From: Tenrec ecaudatus
Taxonomy: Eukaryota; Chordata; Mammalia; Afrosoricida; Tenrecidae
Reading direction: 5' to 3'
Length of the DNA stretch: 64,000 nt
Assembly: GCF_050624435.1 (NCBI RefSeq)
Contig: NC_134535.1
Span: forward strand, 127,707,731 to 127,771,730
This document shows positions 9,860-20,700 of the stretch, in pieces. The position numbers and the translations under genes are program-made. Below the pieces are notes generated by a model. The model did no database searches. It had not been told where the DNA came from and saw only the letters and a list, made by a program, of their open reading frames with translations. Within the stretch, counting starts at the first letter, position 1, and the number at the start of each line of letters is the position of its first letter.

Positions 9860-9917
9860 ACAATATAATATGTGCGTGTGTATATATAATATACATACAC
9901 ACACATATATATGAATA
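9860..9917. repeat. Imperfect TG/TA low-complexity repeat
   Basis: Alternating purine-pyrimidine tract (gtgcgtgtgtatatataatatacatacacacacatatatatg) that is nearly self-complementary about its centre. It could extrude a hairpin. Confidence 0.8.
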
Positions 9918-10300
9918 ATTGTTATTGATGTGAAATGCAAATGTACCTGTTGTTCTGGAAACCCTGGGAATGATTGCTGCCTATTTTTGCCCTGCAGCCT
10001 GTCACATTTTGATAGCTTCTGGGTTTTCTGGGCTTTGGTTTGGAAGGACTAGGAGGGCAGAGGTGCCTCTGATCAGGGTCAGATGGGGGTCCAGAGCCTG
10101 CCTGTCAACTGTCTGAGTTCAGAGCCTCCTCCACTCCCTTAGCTGCCCCAGCCTATTGTGTGGTGTTCTTCATCTCCCTTTGCTAACGTTTGGGTTCTTA
10201 GATGCAGAATTACGTTCATCATGCTTTTAAATGCGTGGCATATTGTGATTCTTTGTCTGCACAAGGGCCCGCTATTCATTTGCTTAAAGCAAAATAAAAT

Positions 10301-10452
10301 CCATGCCTGTTGCTCTCGAGTGGACTCTGATTCATGACAATCCTGTCGGGTATCTGAGGCTGTAGATCTTTATCGGAGTAGACGGCCTCATCGTTCTCCT
10401 GCAGAGTGAGCCAGGGCTGCGGGGTTTGAACTACTGACGTTGTGCTTAGCTG
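10301..10452 (-). mobile_element. AfroSINE fragment
   Basis: The + strand reads a degenerate GTTGCTCTCGAGTGGACTCTGATTCATGACAATCC block (complement of the SINE 3' end), then TAGATCTTTATCGGAGTAGACGG and GGTTTGAACTACTGACG (complement of the B box region). The tRNA-like head is at the right. Confidence 0.7.
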
Positions 10453-10519
10453 TGTTTCATTTGCATAAAGATCACTCTTTTAAAAAATATCATTTTACTA
10501 GGGGCTCATACAACTCTTA

Positions 10520-12037
10520 TCATAAGAGTTTGTGTTGGATTGGTGTTAGTTCTTCCCTAAATGCTTGGTAGAATTCTCCAGTGAAACCATCTGGTTCAGG
10601 GGATTTTTTTTTTTTTGGTGGTGGTCCATTAATAACCTTGTCTATTTCTTCTATTGCTATGGGCCTTTTGAGATTCTTGACGTCCATCGAGGATAGTCTA
10701 GGGAGGGATTGTTTTCTCAAGAATTTGTCCATGTCTTCTAAGTTGTTGAATTCATTGGAGTACAATCCTTCATAGTACTGTTAATTATCCTTTTAATTTC
10801 ATTAGGGTCTATTGTACTGTCCCCTCTTTCATCCTTTATTCTTGCTATTGAAATTTGTTCCCTCCTTTCTTTGGTTAGGTTTTCCAGCGGTCTGTGGATT
10901 GTTTTTTATCCTTTCAAAGAACCAACTTTTAGCAGCATTACTTTTTTTCCATAGTTTTCTTATTTTCTCTCTCCTGAATCTCAGCCCTGATTTTTATTAT
11001 TTTTCTTTTGCTCTTAGTAGGATTGTCCTGCTGACTCTGCTCTAGTTGCTGTAAATTTTGTGTCAGCGTATCAATCATAAGGCTCTTTTCTTTTCTCAGG
11101 TGTGCTTGTATTGCTATGGAACTTCATCTAATGACTGACTGCCTTTGCTGTGTCCCATAAGTTTTGGTACATCGTTTTCCCATTCTTGTTGGTTTCTAGA
11201 AATTTCCCAATTTCATCTCTGATCTGTGCCAGTACGCACTCCTTTTGCAGTAGAGAGTTCTTCATCCTCCAATTGTTTGCTCTTCTTTTCTTTGTCTTTC
11301 TTTTGTTGATTTCCAGCCGTATGGCACATTGGTCAGAGAGAGAGAGTTCTGTATGATATCAATGTGCTTAAATTTATGTAGATTCACCTTATGCCCCAGC
11401 ATGTGGTCTATCTTTGAATATGTGCCATGTGGGCTTGAAAAGAATGTGAATTTATTTTTTTGTATTTGGATGAAAAGCTCTGAAAATATTTATCAGGTCA
11501 AATTTTCTAATTGTAGTGTTTAGATCTCGAGCCTCCTTGTTGAGTTTCTTTTCCTGTGATCTGTCTTTCTCAGGGAGTGGTGTATTGAAGTCATCTACTA
11601 TAATTGTTGAGGCTGTGCTTTCTTTTTTTGGTCTTTTGGAGTGTTTGGTTGACATATTGAGTGGGTCTCTCATTCAGGGAATATATGTTTACAATGCTTA
11701 GTGGTTCTTTGTCTACCATTCCCTTGAACAGTATATAGTGTCCCTCCTTATCTCATTTTATGGTTTGCAGTTTGAGGTCAATTTTATCCGAGATTAGGGT
11801 GGCAACACCTGTTTTTTTTTTTTTTTTTTTTGAGCTGCTGTTTGCTTGGTATGCCTTTCTCCAGCCTTTGATTCTCAGCCCATTTTTGTCTGTAAGCTTG
11901 AGATGTGTCTCCTGTAGGCAGCAGATTGATGGATTGTGTTTTCTAAGCCAGTCTGCTAGTCTCAGTCTTTCAATGCCTGAGTTCAGGCCATCAATGTTCA
12001 GGGTTATTATCTCCATCTGCAGACTCTGTGATGTCAT
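10520..12037 (-). pseudogene. L1 ORF2 remnant (endonuclease and start of reverse transcriptase)
   Basis: It starts near MTSQSLQMEIITLNIDGLNS at 12037. The endonuclease motifs NIDGLNS and CLQETHL (with the catalytic Glu) follow, and the pre-RT motif SPEPDGFTGEFYQAF is near 10560-10600. Stops and frameshifts are frequent. The RT palm, thumb and cysteine-rich C-terminus are absent because of the internal deletion at about 10520. Confidence 0.83.
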
Positions 12038-12389
12038 CTTATACCTTTTATGTTGAGTGTTTTCCTACCTTCCTTTCTCATTTATGTGTTGTGCATGTGT
12101 GTATGTATCATTCTTGACTTCTTTCCATCCTTAAACCAATGCTATCTTGGGGTCTGTTTTCTCTTTGTTGCCCTCTGGGTGAGGTTGTTCTATGTGGCAG
12201 TCTCTTATTTATGCTTGGTGAGTGTTGTTCTGCCCATACTGAGTCGGCAAGGATCTTTTGTAGGGCTGGGTTTCTTCTAACGTATTCTTTGAGTTTTTCC
12301 GTGGCTGGGAAGACTCTTACTTATCCATCTATCTTGATTGATAATTTGGCTGGGTAGAGTATTCTTGGGTTTGCGTGGTTTTCCTTCAA

Positions 12390-13203
12390 TTTTTGGAATA
12401 TGTTACTCCACTCTCCTTTTCTTCATAGTTTCTGCTGATAGGTCTGAGCATATTCTTATTTGGGAACCTTTATATGTTATTGTTTGTTTTTCTCTAGCTG
12501 CTCTCATGATTTTCTCCTTTTCCTCAAAGTTGGATAGTTTAACTATTATGTGCCTTGGTGACTTCTTCTTGGGATTCAGTCTAACTGTTGTTTTCAGCCT
12601 CCTGAATGGTTGCCTGGTTTTCATTCATTAAGCTGGGGAAGTTTTCCTCCAAGAATTCTCTCATGATTGTTGCAGATGACGTCTTTGTTGTGTCTTCCTC
12701 TGGAAAGCCAATAATTCTAATGCTGTTTTGCTTCATAGCATAAGATATTGCTCTTAGGTTTTCTTCAGCTTCTCTGATGATCTTATTAGATTTTTGTTTG
12801 TGTTTGTTAAAGTCTGCTTGGCTGTCCTCCAAGTCACTGATGCAGTTCTCTGCTTCCTCCAGTCAATTTTTGAAGTCCGTGTTTCTGCTACTGGTTTTTG
12901 TTATCTCCTCCCTAAGCTCCTGTATTTCCCTTTGGTGTATGGCCTTTATCTCTTCTATCATTTCATCCTTTTCTGTATTGTTTCCCTCATATCCTGTATG
13001 ACTCCAAGCAGCATTCTGAAAATTTCTTTCTGTGGCAGCTCAATGTCTGCTTCTTCTATGCACGTCATTATGTTCAGGACATCTTCTGCCATTGCCTTTT
13101 GTTTCTCCTGTGTGTGCGTTTTTGTTTTTGTTTTTGCTGTTGTTGAGGTCATTGGGGTTGATGGCGGTTTGCATTGCGTTGTTTTAGAGGAACCAGGTGC
13201 CAT
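12390..13203 (-). pseudogene. L1 ORF1 remnant (RNA-binding chaperone protein)
   Basis: The reading frame starts at an ATG at 13203 (MAPGSSKTTQ) and is broken by stops into at least three pieces. Visible landmarks are a coiled-coil-like Glu/Lys-rich stretch (12830-12960), RIIGFPEED of the RRM domain near 12700, PRHIIVKLSNFEEKEKIMRA of the C-terminal domain near 12550, and a following AAREKQTITYKG stretch. The intact protein trimerises and binds L1 RNA; this copy cannot. Confidence 0.85.
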
Positions 13204-13589
13204 TTTCCAGGGAGTTGAAGAACCCTGGCTCTCTCTGGGAGACTTATAGGAATGCTTCTTCGCACTGTCTACAGCTGATTTCACTATGTATTTAACTTTA
13301 TTCTCCCGTGGCTTCCCTCTCAGGGGTGCCCCGGAAGGCTGGCAGGTTATCTGCTTTGGTGTTGCGGAGGTTCGGAAGAGGTTCCTGCCGCAGCTTGGAA
13401 TGTTGACGAGTGTTGGTCGAGCTCTCTTAGGCCCCCAGGCACACAAGCAGGAATCCTGCTTAAAGATAAAAAAAATCACTCTTAATCTCCATTGTGTGCC
13501 CCCCCGCCCCAACCATTCACATATGTTTTGTGTCTGGAAAATGTAGCTTAATGTACTTGGCTGGTAATGTAATGGTTTGTTTTATTTTC

Positions 13590-13870
13590 AGATAGTTTTA
13601 GATTGAGAAGAATATTAATGGGCCCCCCTTGAACTCATTATTCACATCTTACATTAGCAGGATGCATTTGTTCTGACTAATGAACCAATATTGATATGCC
13701 ATTAACTGAACTCGTGCTTTATTCAGATTTGTTTTCAATCTCATATGTTCTGACTTTTCCAACAGCCTGCCGATGCCTGTACACAGGCCCTTGGTTTATC
13801 TGGCTATCTGTTCCAGTAGTCTCTGTCTAGGATACGATGTTAAACTTAATTAATTGCCAGTTCTTTGGCT
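13590..13870 (-). mobile_element. Possible old L1M 3' fragment
   Basis: Phrases such as AGCAGGATGCATTTGTTCTG, CTTTATTCAGATTTG and GTTCTGACTTTTCCAACAG resemble old L1M 3' ends on the reverse strand. Strongly diverged, so the assignment is tentative. The bases around it hold nothing else that I can name. Confidence 0.4.
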
Positions 13871-13964
13871 GCTTGTGGCTTTGGGAATCTCTCAGCATTG
13901 CAGGCATCCTTAATGTACAGAAATGTAAACATACCTGGAAGCCCATTCTGTTTCTTACTTTTCT

Positions 13965-14606
13965 CTCTATTAAAAAAAATAATTTTAAATCCTGTTTTAA
14001 AATTGTGAATTAGGTGGGGGTTTTACATTTCAGATAATTAACTTTATATTCTACTTATTAATGCCCCCCATCCCCACAGCCTCTCTATCCCTTTCCCGTG
14101 ATTTCTCTTTCTTCCTCTAGTGAATTGCTTTCTTCCTGTTCATTGAAGCTTATACCTGTCAACCCTCTAGTCTATGATTCATCTTTCCCCCTTGCCCTCT
14201 CCCCCTTGGTCACCTCCAAAGTCTGTTCCCTTTGGTATGCGAGTCTTTGGCTTGTTTTCATCCCCCCTGTGACAGCGATCTCATAAGCCGGTTGTCCTTT
14301 TGGGATGGACTAACTTCACTCACAAGCAGCACTTTCTCCAGGTCCTGTTGTGCCTTGGGGAGCTTTGTGGGTCCAGGGTTTTTTATCCAGTCTTCTCCTG
14401 ATGGGCACCTAGACATGTTCCCTCTTCTTGTTATTTTGTTGTTTTTTTAAAAATCATTTTACTGGGGGCTCATACAGCTCTTATGAATCCATTATTTGAA
14501 GTGCATTTGTACATTGGTTGCCATCATCGTTTCATCTTCTTGCTCTTTTGAACAGTTCTATGATGGATAGAGGCCACCTTTTCCTTTCAGCAATGCATGT
14601 TCAAGC
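13965..14606 (-). mobile_element. Old L1 3' fragment, host of two later L1-tail insertions
   Basis: Pyrimidine-rich text parallels the L1 3' end at 4210-4700: CTCTAGTGAATTGC, ACCTGTCAACCCTCTAG, TGTCCTTTTGGGATGGACTAA, CTCCAGGTCCTGTTGTG and GATGGGCACCTAGACATGTTCC. It is broken at 14438 by a short L1-tail insertion and again at 14618. Confidence 0.65.
14439..14534 (-). mobile_element. Short L1-tail insertion with 16-bp target duplication
   Basis: It has the reverse-strand poly(A)-type end (TTTTTTTAAAAATCATTTTACTGGGGGCTC). The flanks tcttcttgttattttg (14423-14438) and tcttcttgctcttttg (14535-14550) match at 14 of 16 bases. Extreme 5' truncation leaves about 96 bp. Confidence 0.75.
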
Positions 14607-14618
14607 CATTTATGTTCT

Positions 14619-14767
14619 TTTAAAAAAAGTTTAATAAATCATTTTATTGGGGACTCTTACAGCTCTCATCACAATCCATACATCAAGTGTATCAAGCACC
14701 TTGGTACAATTGTTGCCATCATTATTTCCAAAACATTTTGTTTCTCCTTGAGCCCTTGGTATCAGCT
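14619..14767 (-). mobile_element. Short L1-tail insertion with 13-bp target duplication
   Basis: The body reads TAATAAATCATTTTATTGGGGACTC and onward as in the other L1 tails. It is flanked by ccatttatgttct at 14606-14618 and 14768-14780. The 5' truncation leaves about 149 bp. Confidence 0.83.
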
Positions 14768-14780
14768 CCATTTATGTTCT

Positions 14781-16888
14781 GTACATGCCTCAAACCCCTT
14801 GTTTCTAGTGGATGAGCTGCTTGCATTCACCCATTAACCTGCTCACTCCACTCATGGTGGACCCCCAGGTGGCCTCTACCTCCACCCCACCCCAGACAAG
14901 GTGTAGAATCGGCATCGCCTTTGGGGTTGGTATGCCACCATCCTATGGCTCCCACTTACCACGGAGCCCGTGTGAAACACTGGCTGGAGGTGACCCCCCT
15001 GGTTTCCTGTGAGGAAGCGTTGGAGGGCCTGAGGGGGTTTGAACCACTCTCCTGTGAGTCAGGACTCATGCTTTGGCCTCAAGCAACTTAGATCTGACAC
15101 GTCACCGGTGGCAGTTTGGAGCACAGGTGAGAAGGGTCTGCCTACCTGTCCTACCCTGCTGGACTGGGATGCCTTTTAGGGTTTGGGTTTACTTTGACTT
15201 TCAGATACATGGAGAGGGAATAGGCTTCTATTAGGGTCTGTTTGTGCATTCTTCATTTATCCTCACCAAGAAAAAGAACATTCTACAACCGAAAGTCTTA
15301 GAATTCATTGTCCATCCTAGTTGACATCTGGGCATCCGTCTGACAGGACTGTAAGTGGTACTTACCTTCCTTTTGGTGTTCAGTCTTTCACATTATGTGC
15401 ATCTTTCCATGGATTAAAATTGCTCACGCTCATATTTCAAAGATGAATCTGTCATTTGGATGACTATTAAATGGGGTACTTGTGGGGTCATTTGGTCAGA
15501 CGTCCCTGGGGAGGTTGATAGGTGACATAGACACCTGCATCCTCAATGTCAGTTCATACAAACCACGCCTCCTGTTCGAGAGGGGAGGCTGATTGAAGCA
15601 CCTCAGTAGACTCTTCCAGACTAGAGCTTCTAGAGTTACTGGCCTCTTGTAATACTCCTGAGAAAGTTAACCTCCCCACTTCCAACCACCTCCTCCTCGT
15701 TTCTCCCAAACTTCCTATGGTGGTCCACAGAGCCAGTAGTGCAGAGGCCTGTGTGTGGTGGGGTAGCATGAGCCTCTGGTCTGTGGACCTTTGTCTAACA
15801 TGCAGGCCCTGTGTTTCAGCAGGCCTAGCCTGGAACTTCATCTCTGTGGGTCACTAGATCTTCCAAACTCAGCTTGGAGGAGGAGACATAGACATGGGAG
15901 ATTCAGGGAGAGTTTCCCTGGGGTGAGGGCATGGGAGAACTCAAATCAGGAGCTGGCTTTTTGCATTGTGGCCTGTGTTTGCCAGCAGGCCCATGACTAT
16001 GGCAGGGGCACAGTGCCCACGAGGATGCCCCGGAGGCCCATCTTCAATGAGGGTCATTTTCCTCCCAGACTCTATCCCAGGGGGGAACCTAAGAGTGACC
16101 AGAATCCTCTCCTTGCAGAGAAACCACCTGTTCCCCCAATCCATAGGATGTCTTGGCAACTGACTTTCATCCTGTGGGTCAGGAGAGCTGGAAGCCTGCC
16201 ATCTCAACCTGGGTTCTTGCACCAACAGAGGATAGGTTAGGGGACCTAGTTTGTGATATAATGACCCCCCCCTAAAAAAAAACTTTTTGAGGAGGACTCC
16301 TTTGGGGTGAAAGTTGAAGGTCAAAAAGTCAGGCTAAGGTCTCTTCATCTTTGCTACAAGCCCCCTTCCCATCTTCTTTTTCAAGAAGAGTGTTTTATAT
16401 ATCAGATTGAATAGTGGTCAGGACTACCCATCTGCCTCAACTTTTGGAGTTGGAGTGGAGGGGACCTTGGAAGGAGTTAAGGAGGACTTTGGGGAAGTTC
16501 CTCTGTTTAGGGATGTAATTTCATCCATGTTTGGTTTTAGGCAAGGGAACCAACCTCACTGAGGGTTTTCTGTATGTTACTGCTACTTGTGCTTCTCAAT
16601 TAGTCCCCAGGAATGCTGTGCAAGGTGAGGGGTAGTCCCACGGCTTGAAAGAGCTGAGGAAACCAGCCCAGAGAAAGCTAAGTGCCTCGGCTGAGGTAAC
16701 AGAGCTGCTGAGTGATCCATCTGGAATTCAAACCCCTTCTGAGCTTGAGACCTTCTGGAGTCTTTGCTATTCCAGGGAGAACTGCCAAGCACTTTATCAT
16801 AATTCCCCATTGCTCCATATCCAGGATTTGTGGAGAGCCTCTGTAGAGGCTGACAGCTCTTTATCCAAACCACCCAGCCGACTCATCA
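14781..16888. other. Unassigned intronic sequence
   Basis: About 2.1 kb with no recognised exon or repeat family. Open frames at 15554-15841 (reverse) and 15791-16240 (forward) have no known motif and no convincing splice sites. Some sentences resemble diverged afrotherian repeats, but I cannot name them. Confidence 0.4.
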
Positions 16889-17036
16889 ACTAACCAACCA
16901 ACCAACCAACCAACCAACCAACCAACCAACCAACCAGCTAGCCAGCCAGCCAGCCAACCAGCCAACCAACCAGCCAACCAGCCAACCAACCAGCCAACCA
17001 GCCAACCAACCAGCCAACCAGCCAACCAAATAACCA
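16889..17036. repeat. AACC/AGCC tetranucleotide minisatellite
   Basis: A tetranucleotide array of AACC units passes into mixed AGCC and AACC units. The right half shows a higher-order pattern of about 16-20 bp built from CCAGCCAACCAGCCAA. Reverse-strand translations give Leu-Val-Gly-Trp repeats, which are repeat shadows rather than a gene. Confidence 0.95.
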
Positions 17037-17261
17037 GTTGCTTCTGAGGACTCAGGCTCATCCTTACCGCAGCTGTCCATGGAGGGTGCTCCATAGGCTT
17101 TTCAGTGGTTCACTCTTTGGAAGAAGTTCATTCTTTACCAGACCTTTCTTCTCAGGATCCTCTGGGGGGAATCAAGCTTCCAGTAGTTTGATCATCAGCT
17201 GAGCACAGCAACCACTTGTACCACCTAGGAACTCCCTGCCTCCCTCCCCAAAGAAACAACA

Positions 17262-17468
17262 ACAACCACCCAGGAACCTAACTCACTGCCACCGAGTCAA
17301 TTCTGACGCATGGTGACCCTGTAACCCTATTGGACAGGGTAGACCTGCCCTGTAAGTTTTGCAGACTGTAGCTCTTTATGGGAAGAAAACAGAGCTGACT
17401 GGTGGTTTTGAACGGCTGTCCTTGTGGTTAGTAGCCCAACATGTAGCCACTATACCACCCACCAGGGG
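17262..17468 (-). mobile_element. AfroSINE copy, near full length
   Basis: The + strand reads ACTCACTGCCACCGAGTC, GTGACCCTGTAACCC, GACAGGGTAGACCTGCC, CTTTATGGGAAG, CTGGTGGTTTTGAACGG (B-box side), TTAGTAGCCCAAC and ACCACCAGGGGGCC. That is the complete AfroSINE text in reverse. These tRNA-derived SINEs are restricted to Afrotheria, so this is an organism marker. Confidence 0.9.
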
Positions 17469-18469
17469 GCCAGAGTCTCCAAGGGAGATGGGTTTCTGGG
17501 CCTTTCTTTAAAGAGGGAACATGGGGGTATTGGAGCAGCGAGCCCAACAAGGTGCCCCGGGCTTGGAGTTGTTGCTCCTTTCTGAAGTCCCGGGTCAGCC
17601 CTAGGTAACCATCTTCCTGGTATCAGTCTATCCCCACCCCCAGATTCACACACTCATTTCTGCCTCCCGCTCCCTTGCCCTTCCTTACAGGGTTTGTGTT
17701 GAGTCCGTTGATCTTCGCACAGCCCCTGGATATTGCCCCGGTTTTGCTTGCTTCCTTGGGGAACTAGAAGTTAGAATCATTAGGGAGCCTCCACTGCTTG
17801 CCTTCCAGGGCGACAGCGTGTCCTCTGGAGGTCTTCCTGTCCACTGCTCTGTCCTGGGCATTGACGGAGGGCTGGAGTGACATGCGAGGTACGTGGGTGG
17901 ATGTGTATGGCATTGTGGGCTCTCAGACTCCCGTTGACTGACTACATTAGAGCATTAGCCCATTGGCTCCACCTGGCGGGGTAGGCACTCGCTTTCTTGG
18001 GAAGGACTAGAGCAAATGCAGAGTGAATGTCAGCATGGCCCTTAATGAAGCCAGAGTGCTACTGTTTCTTGGTGATGGCTGCTAAGCTCTCACGAGTGTA
18101 GGTAGCAGTCACGCCGCTGGTGACTTGCGCTAATGACTGGGGACAGAGCGATGATTTCCCTTTGGCCTTGGAAGGGCTCCTGTCCCACTTGCCCCACTCT
18201 GCAACAGCAAGCTGGAGCCTCCGGTGTCTCACCTGCCTCTCTTCCCTACCCCAAGGGATCCTCAGCAAACACAACAAAGACAGCCCAGCAGCCCCTGGCC
18301 CCGAGACTCCACAGCCAGCACAGCAGAGACACAGCAGGGCATGCTGGGTTGGATCTCAGAAGGCAGGCTTCCAGACAACCCGGGGTGGAGAATAGAGCAA
18401 GAAAGCAAGGAAGGAAAGCCGGGCCTTCACTCCTAGGGAAACGGCCGCTGCCTTTCTCAAGCTCTTTAG
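17469..18469. other. Unassigned intronic sequence
   Basis: No exon, RNA gene or named repeat was recognised. Overlapping open frames around 18059-18492 occur on both strands in GC-rich sequence and lack protein motifs. Confidence 0.45.
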
Positions 18470-18728
18470 CAGGGGTCCTCAGACTTTTTTAACAGGGGTC
18501 CAGTTCACTGTCCCTCAGACCACTGGAGGTCCAGACTATAGTTAAAAAAAACTATGAACAAATTCCTATGCACACTGCATGAGTTGGCTGCTAAGCAGGA
18601 CAGGCTCTGTACACTGGATGAGTTGGCTGCTAAGCAGGACAGGTAGCAGTGGGAAAAACACCCAGTGGGCCAGATAAATGTCCTTGGCGGGCCGCATGTG
18701 GCCCACGGCTGTAGTTTGAGGACCCCTG
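18470..18728 (+). mobile_element. Second hAT-type transposon family (non-SPIN), 259 bp
   Basis: The termini are inverted: CAGGGGTCCTCAGACTTTTT at the left and GTAGTTTGAGGACCCCTG at the right. The interior has GGCGGGCCGCATGTGGCCCACGG. These ends differ from SPIN and resemble other horizontally spread hAT miniature elements of mammals. The left flank ctctttag fits the hAT nTnnnnAn target pattern, but the right flank does not repeat it. A 39-bp-period internal duplication is present (GAGTTGGCTGCTAAGCAGGA at 18581 and 18620). Confidence 0.8.
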
Positions 18729-18825
18729 GCATGGAAACATTAACTTTCAGTAGGTATTCTCCCATGCGCGGGGTTGAGCAGGGTCTCTCTGACCCCCTAC
18801 TTTCCATAGCTGTTGTTGAGTGTAC

Positions 18826-18945
18826 CCCCCCCAGGTATGCAGAGGTGGAACTGCCCCAGCGGGTTCACAGTGCCTGGGGGAGTTCGAACCATCAACATTT
18901 GGGCTAGTAACCAAGGGTTTGCCCTTTGGCACCATCCTCACGCTG
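18826..18945 (-). mobile_element. AfroSINE fragment
   Basis: Text includes GTGGAACTGCCCCAGCGGGTTC, GGGAGTTCGAACCATCAAC (B-box complement) and GGGCTAGTAACCAAGGG, in the reverse SINE order. Truncated at the 3' side. Confidence 0.7.
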
Positions 18946-20539
18946 GAATGCAAGTTGCCTGACGCGGCTGGTAGGCAGCCGGACTCTGACTCACACCCAG
19001 GCCTCCTGAGCCTTGTTCTCTCCTCTTGCGTGTTAGAGTTTTCCTTTCTTTCCGCGCCCCGTGACTGGAGGATTTTTTTTTGTTAGATTAACCCTCGGTG
19101 ACGTATGCCTATGTGGTGAAAGAGCCCACAATCTCCTTGCAGACCAACCAGTTGGAAGGGTGGACTCCACACAGGACACAGAAAGGAAACTTTCAGACGT
19201 GAGCTTTGTGAGTGATCAGAAAGAAGGATGAATTTGAGCGTCAGACATTCAACAGCACTTTCCCTGTTGTTCACGGCCCCTTGTCTGAGACCCAGCTGGA
19301 GCACTTCTGTCCAGGTCCCTGTGGCGGCCTGCACTGTAAAGGCTGCGAAAGATATGTGTTCCTGTCCCTCTGTCCGTGCTGAAGGAGCTTCTGCTTGTGC
19401 TCGGTATCAGACCGGTCCCAGGAAGTGCTTCTCCAGCATATTTGCGAGGGCTCATCCCCCTCCTTTTAAGATTGCTCTCCTGCCATGGTTTTGGTTGGTT
19501 TGTGTTTGTACGGTTTTATTGGCACATAATCCACATATCAGCCCTAGCAAGACGGATGACACAATCATTACCCCAATCAATTTGAGAACATTTTCCTTTT
19601 CTCTGCCAACCCTCCCCTCACCCCCGCCCCACCGATGCCTAAATCACTTTAAAACGTGTTGTGTAATCACCATCAGGTCTCGTCCTCCCTCCCCGCTTCC
19701 GCACGGGGATGCTGTGGGCGCAACAGCTGCCCAGTCGCGAAGATCACTCAGCCTTGCCCACTGGTGCTGCGAAGGGCAGCGTGAGCGTGCAGAGAGGCGG
19801 AGGGCAGTGGAGGCGGGCTCTTCCTCTTGCTGTCTGGTCTCTTTCAGCGTGGCGCCTCTGGTGGCTTCTAAATTCGTGGCGCTTCTGGTGGCTTCTAGGA
19901 TTCCTCTGACGAGGCTGGAAGGAGGTTCCCTAAGCTCTGCTTTGCCGTGAGTCACCCGTCAGTATCGGAGGACAAGAGTCCAGGCTTTCCCGTGGGGCTG
20001 CTGGGAGAAGAACGCCTAGGCCTTCAGATCGTGTCTGAGGCAGTGCTGGGCGAGCAGCCCCCTTGGTGGGAAGGTGTCCCAAGGACAGTGTTGGACTTGA
20101 GTTTAGTAAGGATTCTCACCACGGGCAGGACAGAGCACCGTTTAGTTCTGCTGTTCATGGGTCACCGGGAGGCAGAACGGACTGGAAGGGGGTGCAGGAG
20201 GGCGTCTGGCCTGCCCACGCCTTAGCTGCCTGTGCTTCCCCTCCTCTGGGATGCGCCAGAAAATGGGGTCAGAGGATAATGGAGCAGGAAGGGACCTCGC
20301 CCGGGAGCCTTGCTTCCAATTCCATCAGAGCGAGAACTGACGTGCAGAGGGATGCTGTGACTGGCACATGCCGCGACACCAGGCAGTACCCGAAGGGAAT
20401 GAAAGACAAGCCAGGAGGCCCTCACGGCCTTCTGCAAGGTCTGTCTTCCTTGGAGCTAAATTACTATTTTCTTGTCCTGCTGATTCCCGGGTAGTATTCC
20501 TGGTGAGGCTCTACTGGGGTTTCTGGGTAGTGCCTATCC
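18946..20539. other. Unassigned intronic sequence; weak L1-like stretch near 19490-19690
   Basis: It contains the longest open frame in the window (19228-19950, 240 codons), which runs through a stretch resembling old L1 3' text (ATTGGCACATAATCCACATATCAG, GTGTAATCACCATCAGG). It has no domain, no splice context and overlapping rivals on the other strand, so I do not call it a gene. Confidence 0.45.
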
Positions 20540-20700
20540 TGAGTTAACACAGTGGTGACCATGCAGAGGTGCACTGGCCAGGAATTGAACCCAGGTCTCT
20601 TGTACAATCAAACTAAACCAAACCAAAGCACCTGGTGGATACGAACTACTAACATTTAGGTTAGCAGCCCAGTGCTGAGCCCACTGGGGCACCAGGGACC
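20540..20700 (-). mobile_element. tRNA-derived SINE pair (AfroSINE type)
   Basis: The first part reads AATTGAACCCAGGTCTCTTG, the complement of a B-box head. A second, partly complete copy follows: AAACCAAACCAAAGCACCTGGTGGAT, GAACTACTAACATTTAGGTTAGCAGCCC and GGGGCACCAGGGACCC. Both lie in reverse orientation. Confidence 0.75.

Larger units (their letters stand above)
10480..13474 (-). mobile_element. LINE-1 element with large internal deletion, 9-bp target duplication
   Basis: Reverse-strand L1 of about 3 kb flanked by atcactctt at 10471-10479 and 13475-13483. In transcription order it has a short 5' leader (13474-13204), ORF1 remnants (13203-12390), and ORF2 endonuclease and early RT regions (12037-10520). 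It then jumps straight to the last few tens of bases of the 3' UTR and a poly(A)-type end (TAGTAAAATGATATTTTTTAAAA). Several kilobases of ORF2 and 3' UTR are missing. This element ties the '...CAATAAAATGATTTTTAAAA' tails elsewhere in the window to L1. Confidence 0.87.

Noticed and set aside
10581..13546. Many forward-strand frames rich in Phe/Leu/Ser
   Set aside because: They are the reverse complement of the A-rich coding strand of the L1.
16889..17036. Possible CRISPR-like array
   Set aside because: Units are 4 bp with no spacers; the host is a mammal.
16861..17094. Leu-Val-Gly-Trp repeat protein
   Set aside because: Translation of a tetranucleotide minisatellite on the reverse strand.
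19228..19950. 240-codon open frame, the longest in the window
   Set aside because: No domain, no splice context, overlaps old L1-like text and has rival frames on both strands.
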